57,128 bases of DNA from a virus: positions 1 to 57,128 of IMG/VR virus record IMGVR_UViG_3300022752_000082; one strand, 5' to 3'. The translations under genes and the position numbers were made by a program. The notes under the pieces are model-generated. The model was not told the DNA's origin. It saw only the letters and a program-made list of their open reading frames with translations, and did no database searches. Below, in pieces: positions 42,598 through 55,143 of this stretch. How positions within the stretch are numbered: the stretch's first letter is position 1; every line of letters starts with the position of its first letter.

Positions 42598-42881
42598 TCG
42601 AGGTCGCCGTTGCGTTGATCGGCGCGGTTGCCGTAGTAGCCGTCGGCTACCTCGAGCACGGTCGCCGCGCCAACAACGCGCGGTGGGAGCAGAACTCAGT
42701 AGAGCACGGCCACGTCGTTGACAAGATCGAGACGATCGGCCGCTCATTAGGCATCTCGATTGACCGAGTCGAGGAGACAGCTCTCAGGACCGAGCACAAG
42801 CTAGACCAGCATCTCAACGACCACCTCACAGGAAAGCTACACAATGGGCAAAAAGAAAAGCGGCGGCAGCGGATCCGGTAA
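42594..42881 (+). CDS. Single-TM protein with coiled coil
   Basis: 95 aa. N-terminal TM ('VAVALIGAVAVVAVGYLE') then a helical 'NSVEHGHVVDKIETIGRSLGISIDRVEETALRTEHKL'. Common in actinophage lysis cassettes after the endolysin. Overlaps 42844-43038 by 38 bases. Confidence 0.65.
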   Translation: MIEVAVALIGAVAVVAVGYLEHGRRANNARWEQNSVEHGHVVDKIETIGRSLGISIDRVEETALRTEHKLDQHLNDHLTGKLHNGQKEKRRQRIR

Positions 42882-43038
42882 GTCAGCGCAGCAACGCGAG
42901 CGCTGGAACTACATCGAGAAAAAGATGGAGGTTGTACCCGGCACCAAGGCCGGCAAGAAGCGCACCCGTCTGCCGGTAGGCCACCCGCTGCGGACGCACG
43001 ACCTGCACGGCCCAGCGGGGAAGAAAAAGTCCGACTAA
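42844..43038 (+). CDS. Small basic protein
   Basis: 64 aa (MGKKKSGGSGSGKSAQQRER...). Lys/Arg/Gly-rich with no hydrophobic segment. Not recognised. Its stop overlaps that of the facing transglycosylase. Confidence 0.55.
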   Translation: MGKKKSGGSGSGKSAQQRERWNYIEKKMEVVPGTKAGKKRTRLPVGHPLRTHDLHGPAGKKKSD

Positions 43039-43658
43039 GGCTTACGCTTTGAGCACCTGGACTTGTCCCAAGTGCACGGCTCCCAAGGCCCCCAGCCAGA
43101 TTCGTCATACAGCAACTTGCCAGCTTTGAGGTTAGTCAGCGGGTCAAGCAGCGGATCTTGCTCGCAGATCGCCATCTCACGGCAGATCAGCGCCCACTTA
43201 TTTCTGCCGGTGTCATAGTTGACTCCGTTGATTTGAAGCAGCCCCGTGTCCGACCTGTGGTTCCACTCGGTCACCCGAGTGACGTTGCAGTTTTTGTCGA
43301 CCGCGTCTCCGCCTTTTCGATTCGGGCAACCGCCGGACTCGCGCAGGATGATCTGGCCAAGCTTAGGCCACGTCTCTTCAGGCCAACCCGCCTCGGCGGC
43401 CAGCGCAGGCAGCCAGCTGATGTCGCCGTGCCGAAACACGGTCCCGTCGACCTTCAGCACACCCACCTTCCTTGCCTTTCTCTCTGCCTCTCTTTCGTCC
43501 GCCTCTACTAAGGCAACCTTAGCCGCCGTGGCTTCTTGACGTATAACTTCTGCAGATTGTACAACAGGGGCTGGGACGTATCCCACCTCGCTTGCCATGA
43601 CGACGTTTGTCCCGGTGATCGTGCCAAAGAGACATAAAAGCATAGCCATCTTGTTCAT
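43035..43658 (-). CDS. Secreted lytic transglycosylase
   Basis: 207 aa. Signal peptide (1-22), linker, then 'KLGQIILRESGGCPN' with the catalytic Glu and 'SDTGLLQINGVNYD', the SLT motif; six Cys in the domain suggest disulphides. Resembles 4651-5202 but with a different N-terminus. Faces the lysis cassette convergently. Confidence 0.8.
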   Translation of the reverse strand: MNKMAMLLCLFGTITGTNVVMASEVGYVPAPVVQSAEVIRQEATAAKVALVEADEREAERKARKVGVLKVDGTVFRHGDISWLPALAAEAGWPEETWPKLGQIILRESGGCPNRKGGDAVDKNCNVTRVTEWNHRSDTGLLQINGVNYDTGRNKWALICREMAICEQDPLLDPLTNLKAGKLLYDESGWGPWEPCTWDKSRCSKRKP

Positions 43659-43872
43659 GTGTGTGGACGCTCCTTAGTTGATATGTTCAGGGGCTGTCTT
43701 GCAACTGGATCCATCCTACACGCGCGAATCGCAAAATGGTTACGCTTGGATTACAAAAGTACCCCTCATTCCGTTACGGAGCAACAAAAAGAAGCGTAGA
43801 GCAAAAATGCTCGCGAGCGTGGTTAACAATTAGTTGACATAGGTTAGGTTAGGTTCACGGTAGTATTTGCGC
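43659..43872. promoter_or_regulatory. Intergenic region with AGGTT triplets and leaderless promoter
   Basis: 214 bases. AGGTT occurs three times in tandem at 43841-43855, just after a TTGACA. TAGTAT at 43861-43866 is followed by exactly 6 bases and ATG, the same leaderless geometry seen elsewhere. Confidence 0.5.
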
Positions 43873-44511
43873 ATGACGCGAGCGATTATCGCCGCGGCCG
43901 GAGAATCTTTACGCTGGCAAGGCTACCGCGGCACGCCAAAGCACCTCACGGCTGTCAGCGGCGAGGTCTTGTTGCACCGGACGTGCAGGCAACTCACGCG
44001 CTACACAGATGACATCGTTGTCGTCGGACGCGACGAGCGATACGCGGTTCCCGGCACGCAGCTCTACCACCCACACAACGACCCAGCCTGGCTCGACCTC
44101 GGCAAGGTCCTCTCATCACGCGAACTTTGGGCAACCGCTGAAAGAACGGTCCTCCTGTTTGGTGACGTGTACTTCACCGACAATGCTGTCGCTCAAGTCA
44201 TGTCGTCGACAAAAGACTGGGTCTTCTTCCTCCGCCCCGGCCACTCGAGCGTTCACACCGGACGTCCCGAGGTGTTCGGCCTCGCGTTTGACCCGTCTGC
44301 CCACGCACTGCTTGACTCGAGGCTAGAGCTGCTTGTTAAGCACAAGGTCGCCCAGTCGCGTGGAGGTTGGTGCCTGTACCGGGACATGATCCGCCCGTCG
44401 TACGGAGATAGCTTCCGCAATGACCGGCATGTCAAGATTGACGACCTCACGACAGACCTTGACTACCCAAGTGATCTTGACTCGCTCGAGGCTGCTCTCG
44501 GCGTCTTTTAG
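43873..44511 (+). CDS. Nucleotidyltransferase-like protein
   Basis: 212 aa. 'TRAIIAAAGESLRWQGYRGTPKHLTAVSGEVLLHRT' matches the NTP-transferase nucleotide-binding start (loose G-x-x-x-x-R...PK.L), and 'VLLFGDVYFTDNA' the metal-binding Asp loop. Probably activates a sugar or phospho-alcohol. A TTG two codons upstream is a less likely start. Confidence 0.65.
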   Translation: MTRAIIAAAGESLRWQGYRGTPKHLTAVSGEVLLHRTCRQLTRYTDDIVVVGRDERYAVPGTQLYHPHNDPAWLDLGKVLSSRELWATAERTVLLFGDVYFTDNAVAQVMSSTKDWVFFLRPGHSSVHTGRPEVFGLAFDPSAHALLDSRLELLVKHKVAQSRGGWCLYRDMIRPSYGDSFRNDRHVKIDDLTTDLDYPSDLDSLEAALGVF

Positions 44512-44570
44512 TGCTTTCTTAGTCGCCGCGGGAAAGAGGGTTTTTCCGTTGCTGCGTAAGGCTTTCGCTG

Positions 44571-44576
44571 TATAAT
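44571..44576 (+). promoter_or_regulatory. TATAAT -10 before the recombinase
   Basis: CTGTATAATCTAAATG about 50 bases upstream of the ATG, followed by GAGGTCTAGCCT ribosome-site region. No cassette box. Confidence 0.5.
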
Positions 44577-44626
44577 CTAAATGTTAGGTTTATACACGGA
44601 ACTTGTACAATATAGAGGTCTAGCCT

Positions 44627-45349
44627 ATGCCAGCAAAAGGAAAGAAAGTCGCAACTAGGGTAGAGCACGCCTTGCTGTACACAAGGGTGTCGACACAGAT
44701 GCAGGCACACGACGGACTTTCGCTGGATGCGCAAGAGCGCGAGCTCCGCCGCGCCGCCGAGCTAGCCGGGTTCTCGTCGATGGAGCTTGTCAAAGAGGCA
44801 GGCAGATCAGGCAAGAGCATCTCTGGTCGACCGGCGCTTCGCGACGCGCTTGACCGGCTGGACGCCGGCTCGGCCACGGCCATGTTTGTCACCCGGGTCG
44901 ACCGCCTCGCCCGCTCAACCCAGGACTTCCTGTCGATCATCGACCGGGCCAACAAGAACGACTGGCGGATCGTCCTCCTCGACCTCAACCTCGATACGTC
45001 GACCTACCAGGGCCGGTTCGTCGTCACGATCATGAGTGCCCTGGCCGAGATGGAGCGCAACATCATCGCCGAGCGCCAGCGTGACGTCCACAAGGACCGC
45101 CGCGCTCAAGGGAAGCGCTGGGGGATCGACCTCGGCCCCAAGCCAGAGGTTGCCGACGAGGTCCGTGACAGGATCCTCCGCGAGCGCGCCGCCGGCCTGT
45201 CGTTTCACGAGATCGCACGGAGGCTTAACGCCGAGAAGGTCGAGTCAAGCCGCGGCAAGCAGTGGTACGCGATGACTGTCAAGAACGTCGTCGAGCAGGT
45301 TCGACGGTCTGGGTTGGCCGGACCGGAGGAGCCAACTCTCTCAGATTAG
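44627..45349 (+). CDS. Small serine recombinase (resolvase/invertase type)
   Basis: 240 aa. 'LLYTRVSTQMQ' carries the catalytic Ser22; 'GRPALRDALDRL', 'FVTRVDRLARSTQDFL' and 'SALAEMERNIIAERQRD' are the standard resolvase blocks. The C-terminus has a basic HTH ('LSFHEIARRLNAEKVESSRG'). Too short for a large serine integrase, so inversion, resolution or regulatory DNA rearrangement is more likely than phage integration. Confidence 0.9.
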   Translation: MPAKGKKVATRVEHALLYTRVSTQMQAHDGLSLDAQERELRRAAELAGFSSMELVKEAGRSGKSISGRPALRDALDRLDAGSATAMFVTRVDRLARSTQDFLSIIDRANKNDWRIVLLDLNLDTSTYQGRFVVTIMSALAEMERNIIAERQRDVHKDRRAQGKRWGIDLGPKPEVADEVRDRILRERAAGLSFHEIARRLNAEKVESSRGKQWYAMTVKNVVEQVRRSGLAGPEEPTLSD

Positions 45350-45363
45350 CTCAACTCCGGCCC

Positions 45364-45395
45364 GGCCGGGTTTGACGCGGATCTTCGCTTCCGCG
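45364..45395. terminator. Bidirectional terminator candidate
   Basis: GCCCGGCCGGG and GCGGA/TCCGC hairpin between the convergent recombinase and primase-helicase genes. Confidence 0.45.
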
Positions 45396-45400
45396 CCAAA

Positions 45401-48031
45401 TCACCTGGCGAATCTTGTCGCGATTCCCCAGTCTACCTCTCCTGTCGGCACAGCTCGCGGGACGAGCTGCCTACCAGAGATCTGGGCCCGTGACCCAAGT
45501 CCCTCGATCTTTTCGCCGCGGTCCGACAGCTTGCGTTGAAACGCGATCTGCGTCATCGGCTTTTCGCCACGCTCCTCGCTCCACACGCGGTAGATCGCGT
45601 ACAGCGACTTGACCGGCGTCGCGGTTCCCTCCGACTCGCGCGTCTCCTCGGCGAGGAAGAAACCGATGCGGTCTTCGTTCTTGCGGTACATCTCCGCCGC
45701 CTCGCTTACGGCCGTGCACCAGCCAAGCGCATCTCGAGCGCTCGAGCCGAGCAGCTTGATCGCTCCCTCGACGGCCCACGACAAGACAGCCGGCAGCGCG
45801 CCCTCAGGGTCAAAGATGTAGTGCTTGAGGTCAGGGTCTGGATTCTCAGGAACGTTCAGCAGCGGAACGGGCCGGATGCGGCGCCACATCGCGTCATCGG
45901 TGATGATCGGCCTGTGGTTTGTCGTTACCCACAGCTTGGCGCGCGACTGAAACGTAAACGGCTTTTCGCCTGGCGAGCGCGCCGAGATCTCAGACGAGCC
46001 TGTCAGCTTCTTGATCGCGTTTTCCTTGATGCGCTCTGACTCTGGAAGCTCATCGACCCAGACCATACGCCGGCCACGAAGCTCGGCCCAGTGGTACAGG
46101 TCCGAACCGTGCGACATTCCGTCTCCCTGCGCGAGGATGCTGGAGTCAAGCGGCCACGCATACTGCTGCGTGCCCATCGCCTTGACCAGCGCCTCGACCA
46201 GCGTGTTCTTGCCAGAGCCCGGCGGGCCGTAGACAAGAAACATGATGTCGTATGTCCGAAGTCCTGTCAGCGAATATCCAGCCGCGCGTTGAAGCCACTC
46301 TTGCAGCTCCTTGTCGCCACCCGTGACAAAGTCAATAAACTGCTCCCAGCGGACGTTGCGGATTCCGGGGTTGTAGCCGACAGGCGCACGCCGTGTGATG
46401 TACAGGTCAGGTCGGCCTTTTAGCAGCTCGCCGGTGCGGAGGTCGACGACGCCGTTTGCGACGCCGATGAGGTGTTCGTCTGAGTCCCAGTTTTCAACGC
46501 CGACGATGACACGCGGGTCTGATGTCGCACTCTGGATCGCACCTTCGATGCGCGCATTTGACTTCGCCTGCTGCGCCCACTTGATCACCTCAGACTGCTT
46601 GTCAGCGTCGTCATAGTAGTGCGTCACCTCGCTCGCGATGATCGGCGCGATCTTCTTGGCGAGCTCCTGCATCTCGAGGTTTTCAACGTCTGGCTTCCAG
46701 TAGCTTCCGTTCCAGTGAAACCAGCCAAGGCCAGGGGTGTAGCGGACGGCCGCGCCGAAAGAGTCAACAAGCCGCCGGCCGTTGCCGGTGTCTGTAAGCG
46801 TGCGCTTGCCGGGCTCTCCGCCGTCACCCTCGCTAAGCGCGTCGGGGTCGAGCGGAACATCGATGTTCGAGAGGCTGCTCGCGGACGCAAGCGAGTCTCC
46901 GTCCTCGACCGCAGCCGCGATGATTCCGCCGATTGTTCCTGGAAGCGTGGATGACGCCGGCTGAGTTGACTTGATGCTATCAGCAGTTTTCTTCGACTGC
47001 GCGAGGAGCGCGTGCGACTCTTCCTGAGACCGCTTTGCCCACTCTTGAAGCCCGGGCCAGATCTTTTCGGTCCGTGGGTTATCGACGACAAATTGGATCG
47101 CTCGACGGACGTGCATGAGCAGCCCGCCTGGACCTTCAAGCGGCAGTGGCGGACGAACCTTCTCGGCGTTAAACCGAATCATCATCGTCTCGACAGCAAG
47201 CCTGCCCGCCTCGGTGTTGACCGGAAACTTGTTTGCCAGCGCGCACGTCATCGAGTAGATGTCGACAGCTCGCGATCCCTCGTCGATGCCTTCTTCAAGC
47301 AGTCGGTCGATGTCGATGCGCTCACCAGCAAAGTCAAGCTCATTAAGAAACGTCCAGTCTCCTTGACCGACATCAGTGCCAGACCTGCGGTTGCGCTTGC
47401 GAAGAGCGTTAAGTAGCTCTTCTGGAGCCTGTGCCATCTCGGTCTCCCACGGAGCCTTGCCCAGGGCCCAGTTGTAGCAGACGCCAGAGAAGTGGCGCGA
47501 CGGCGCGATAAGTACATATCCGTTGTGCTTGATGTCGATCCCGTTGAGCCCAGACTTCTTGAGGTTGCCTAGTAGAACTTCTGACGGGTCACACCGGTAG
47601 AAGAGGTGACGACCTCGTATAGATCTACCGCCGATAGAGTACTGCCCGGTTATCGCCTCGACCGTCGGCGGAAGAGCTCCGTCAACAAGTGACTCAAACT
47701 TCTCGAAAGAGTCAGGCCCACCCGACCGCGGGTCAATGTCGATGACAAAGAACCCGCTTGGGCGACAGTACACGGCGATGTTGTTTTCAGAGAGCTCTCC
47801 AGACTCGGGCCACCACTGCTGGACGGTATTTTCGTCTGGAGTCGCCTGCGCATTCCACTCCTTGACTCGCGGATGCTTGCCGACGTCTTTTGGCTCAGGG
47901 TGCGAGCTGCCGCATGTGCACCGGCCGTTGATGATGCCGTAGCACGGCAAAATGTGCCAACCCTGCCGGGCGTACCAAAGCGCGGCGTTGCCTAAGCGAC
48001 CAGAGGCTGATTCCCAATCCGTCATTTGCAT
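45401..48031 (-). CDS. Bifunctional primase-polymerase / SF3 helicase
   Basis: 876 aa. N-terminal Prim-Pol: 'FFVIDIDPRSGG' (Asp98, Asp100) and 'GRHLFYRC'. Central D5_N-like region with 'NLEMQELAKKIAPIIA' and 'IGVANGVVDLRTGEL'. C-terminal P4-type SF3 helicase: Walker A 'GPPGSGKN' (602-609), 'RRMVWVDELPES' (Walker B) and 'KLWVTTNHRPII' motif C. It primes and unwinds phage DNA. No separate DNA polymerase is seen in this window. M3 could be the start. Confidence 0.92.
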   Translation of the reverse strand: MQMTDWESASGRLGNAALWYARQGWHILPCYGIINGRCTCGSSHPEPKDVGKHPRVKEWNAQATPDENTVQQWWPESGELSENNIAVYCRPSGFFVIDIDPRSGGPDSFEKFESLVDGALPPTVEAITGQYSIGGRSIRGRHLFYRCDPSEVLLGNLKKSGLNGIDIKHNGYVLIAPSRHFSGVCYNWALGKAPWETEMAQAPEELLNALRKRNRRSGTDVGQGDWTFLNELDFAGERIDIDRLLEEGIDEGSRAVDIYSMTCALANKFPVNTEAGRLAVETMMIRFNAEKVRPPLPLEGPGGLLMHVRRAIQFVVDNPRTEKIWPGLQEWAKRSQEESHALLAQSKKTADSIKSTQPASSTLPGTIGGIIAAAVEDGDSLASASSLSNIDVPLDPDALSEGDGGEPGKRTLTDTGNGRRLVDSFGAAVRYTPGLGWFHWNGSYWKPDVENLEMQELAKKIAPIIASEVTHYYDDADKQSEVIKWAQQAKSNARIEGAIQSATSDPRVIVGVENWDSDEHLIGVANGVVDLRTGELLKGRPDLYITRRAPVGYNPGIRNVRWEQFIDFVTGGDKELQEWLQRAAGYSLTGLRTYDIMFLVYGPPGSGKNTLVEALVKAMGTQQYAWPLDSSILAQGDGMSHGSDLYHWAELRGRRMVWVDELPESERIKENAIKKLTGSSEISARSPGEKPFTFQSRAKLWVTTNHRPIITDDAMWRRIRPVPLLNVPENPDPDLKHYIFDPEGALPAVLSWAVEGAIKLLGSSARDALGWCTAVSEAAEMYRKNEDRIGFFLAEETRESEGTATPVKSLYAIYRVWSEERGEKPMTQIAFQRKLSDRGEKIEGLGSRAQISGRQLVPRAVPTGEVDWGIATRFAR

Positions 48032-48224
48032 GTTTTCTTTCGTTGAGAGAGTTTTTCATCCGCCGAAGTGCGGGAGGCAACTATAACACAGGTTGCTGCC
48101 AAACATGCGGACATCTAAGAAACTTTTTAAGAACATACAAAAGATATCACTCATGGCATTGCAATGTGATATTGTATGATACGGAGATTAGTATAGTAGC
48201 CACAACACGGAGAGGTCCAACATA
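48032..48224. promoter_or_regulatory. Divergent intergenic region of the replication module
   Basis: 193 AT-rich bases. Leftward, TGTTATAGT about 50 bases before the primase gene is an extended -10. Rightward, TATGAT and TATAGT lie near 48177 and 48195, then GGAGAGG for the GTG at 48225. An origin is possible but not demonstrable. Confidence 0.45.
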
Positions 48225-48473
48225 GTGGGCGAGCTTCTTAACCAGATCAAGACAGAAAAGGTTCGTCACGGCAAAAAGTCAAGACTTGCCGACATCCTTG
48301 AAAAGCTGCCAAAAGACCAGCGAAAAGACTTCATCGCCGCGCTCGACGACCACTCGATCTCGGCGTCAAAGATATGCAAGGTCATGGCGCGCCACGGCCA
48401 CAAGATCACACCCGAGATAGTTTCACGGTACCGCCGCGGCCACCTAAGGACGGACCTCCATGAAGTTCAATGA
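48225..48473 (+). CDS. Small HTH protein
   Basis: 82 aa from GTG. 'LPKDQRKDFIAALDDHSISASKICKVMARHGHKITPEIVSRYRRG' is an HTH with a long recognition-like helix, common in phage genes near metallophosphoesterases. GGAGAGG supports the GTG. Confidence 0.65.
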   Translation: MGELLNQIKTEKVRHGKKSRLADILEKLPKDQRKDFIAALDDHSISASKICKVMARHGHKITPEIVSRYRRGHLRTDLHEVQ

Positions 48474-49488
48474 CGAGATCAAGGCTCAAGACGAGATAGA
48501 CGAGCTGCGCAGGGCGCTCAAGCTCGCGCAGGCCGCGGAATACAAGGCAAAGCGCAAGAACGAAGAGATTGTCGAGGCGGTGTATGTCGCTGCACGCGAT
48601 GCCGCGCTCGCTGCCGGTAGGGGAAAGTCTCTTACCGTAAAGTCTGCGTCTCCGCAGCGGCAAAAGAAAGCTACAAAAGAAACCGCCGAGGTCGTGCTTG
48701 CGCACGCAACTGACTGGCAGCTCGGTAAGAAAACAGTGTCTTACGGCATAAAAACATGCGGCGACCGCATGTCGCAGTTTACCGAAAAAACAATACACCT
48801 CACAAACATCCAGCGCGCCGACCACCCCGTGGACGAGATGGTGCTGATGTTCGGCGGCGACATGGTCGAAGGAATCACGATCTTTCCAGGGCAGGCCTGG
48901 GAGGTCGAGGCGCATCTGTTTGAGCAGCTGTTTGAGGCCGCGCGCATCATGGAGATGATGGTCCGCACGTTTTCTGAGCACTACAGCAAGGTCAGCGTCG
49001 TGTGCGAGTTCGGCAACCACGGCCGACTTGGCCGCAAGGGCGAGCTGCCGGCGCACGACAACATCGACGCGATGGCGTACCGCATCGCGCAAGACAGGAC
49101 GCGTGACGTGAAAAACGTCACATGGCAGATGTCCAATGACTGGTATCAAATCGTGACGGTTGGAAGCTACAAGGCGCTCTTGGTCCACGGTGACGAAATA
49201 AAATCATTCGGTGGAAACACTCCTGCTTTCGGAATACTTCGCAAGGCCAACGCATGGGCGACTGGAGTGGTCGAGGACTTTCAAGACGTATATATGGGTC
49301 ACTGGCACACGCCGATGGCACTTACCATGGCTAACGGCGGGCGCGTCTTCGTGACAGGCTCGCCCGAGTCGCACAACGAATACGCTCGCGAGTTCATCGC
49401 GGCGGTCGGCAAGCCGTCGCAGCGCGTGCACTTCATCGACCCGTCGCGCGGGCGCGTCACGGCCGAGTACGTCGTCTGGCTTGACTAA
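48460..49488 (+). CDS. Calcineurin-like metallophosphoesterase
   Basis: 342 aa. 'VLAHATDWQLG' (DxH variant), 'LMFGGDMVEG' (GDxxE), 'CEFGNHGRLG' (GNH), 'LLVHGDEI' (H) and 'MGHWHTP' (GHxH) are the five metal-site motifs, preceded by a coiled-coil N-terminus. Could be a phage nuclease or phosphatase acting in replication or DNA processing. Overlaps the HTH gene by 14 bases. Confidence 0.85.
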   Translation: MKFNDEIKAQDEIDELRRALKLAQAAEYKAKRKNEEIVEAVYVAARDAALAAGRGKSLTVKSASPQRQKKATKETAEVVLAHATDWQLGKKTVSYGIKTCGDRMSQFTEKTIHLTNIQRADHPVDEMVLMFGGDMVEGITIFPGQAWEVEAHLFEQLFEAARIMEMMVRTFSEHYSKVSVVCEFGNHGRLGRKGELPAHDNIDAMAYRIAQDRTRDVKNVTWQMSNDWYQIVTVGSYKALLVHGDEIKSFGGNTPAFGILRKANAWATGVVEDFQDVYMGHWHTPMALTMANGGRVFVTGSPESHNEYAREFIAAVGKPSQRVHFIDPSRGRVTAEYVVWLD

Positions 49489-49529
49489 AAGCTAAAATAG
49501 AAGACGCACGACGCGTGTAAGATACGCGC
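49484..49529 (+). promoter_or_regulatory. Cassette-like and leaderless promoter
   Basis: GACTAAAAGC then TAAAATAG starts inside the phosphoesterase stop (TAA), echoing the cassette box. A second -10, TAAGAT, lies exactly 6 bases before the GTG at 49530. Confidence 0.45.
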
Positions 49530-49922
49530 GTGCCACAGTCAAGAGGCCTAAAGAAGCAGTCAAAAAGCGGCGTGCTGTCTTCTGTCTCTGACAAGGTGGA
49601 AAAGTGCCTTGAAGACAACCAGCTCGAAGATCTCACCAGGACAGCCGCGGTTTGGTCCGCGATGCTTGACCTCGAGTCAACCATGCTTCCGTCTCAGGTT
49701 GCTGCGCTACTGTCAGTCTATAGCACTATCAGAGCGACAACACTTGTCGACGCAGAAGAGCACTGGACAGATGCCGCCGTGCTTTCAGTCGCCGCCGCTC
49801 ATGCAGACATTGCCGCAATATCGGCCAGCAAAGAGCTCAACATACAGCAGGATACGGATTTGCCTGATGCGCCGGCAAAGATCGGGTTTGCCTCAAGCAT
49901 TAGCAATCAACAGCAGTCTTAG
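49530..49922 (+). CDS. Hypothetical helical protein
   Basis: 130 aa from GTG. 'VEKCLEDNQLEDLTRTAAVWSAMLDLESTML' and 'DAAVLSVAAAHADIAAISASKEL' helices; Gln-rich end. Not recognised; it precedes the tail-fibre genes and may be structural or a small terminase-like protein. Confidence 0.6.
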   Translation: MPQSRGLKKQSKSGVLSSVSDKVEKCLEDNQLEDLTRTAAVWSAMLDLESTMLPSQVAALLSVYSTIRATTLVDAEEHWTDAAVLSVAAAHADIAAISASKELNIQQDTDLPDAPAKIGFASSISNQQQS

Positions 49923-49990
49923 ATGTTACTATCTCCTTCTAGGTTTCTAGCGACTCGCGCCCTAAAAACGCCTATCTGTACGGAGAATAA

Positions 49991-55084
<5,094 letters not shown>

Positions 55085-55143
55085 TATGCACAGGCGTTGT
55101 AGTATCTATAAAGTCCAAGCGCGCAATGTAGGCAGGTCTTACC

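Noticed and set aside
44627-45349. Phage integrase
   Set aside because: At 240 aa it lacks the long C-terminal DNA-binding domains of large serine integrases; no repeat pair resembling att sites was seen next to it.
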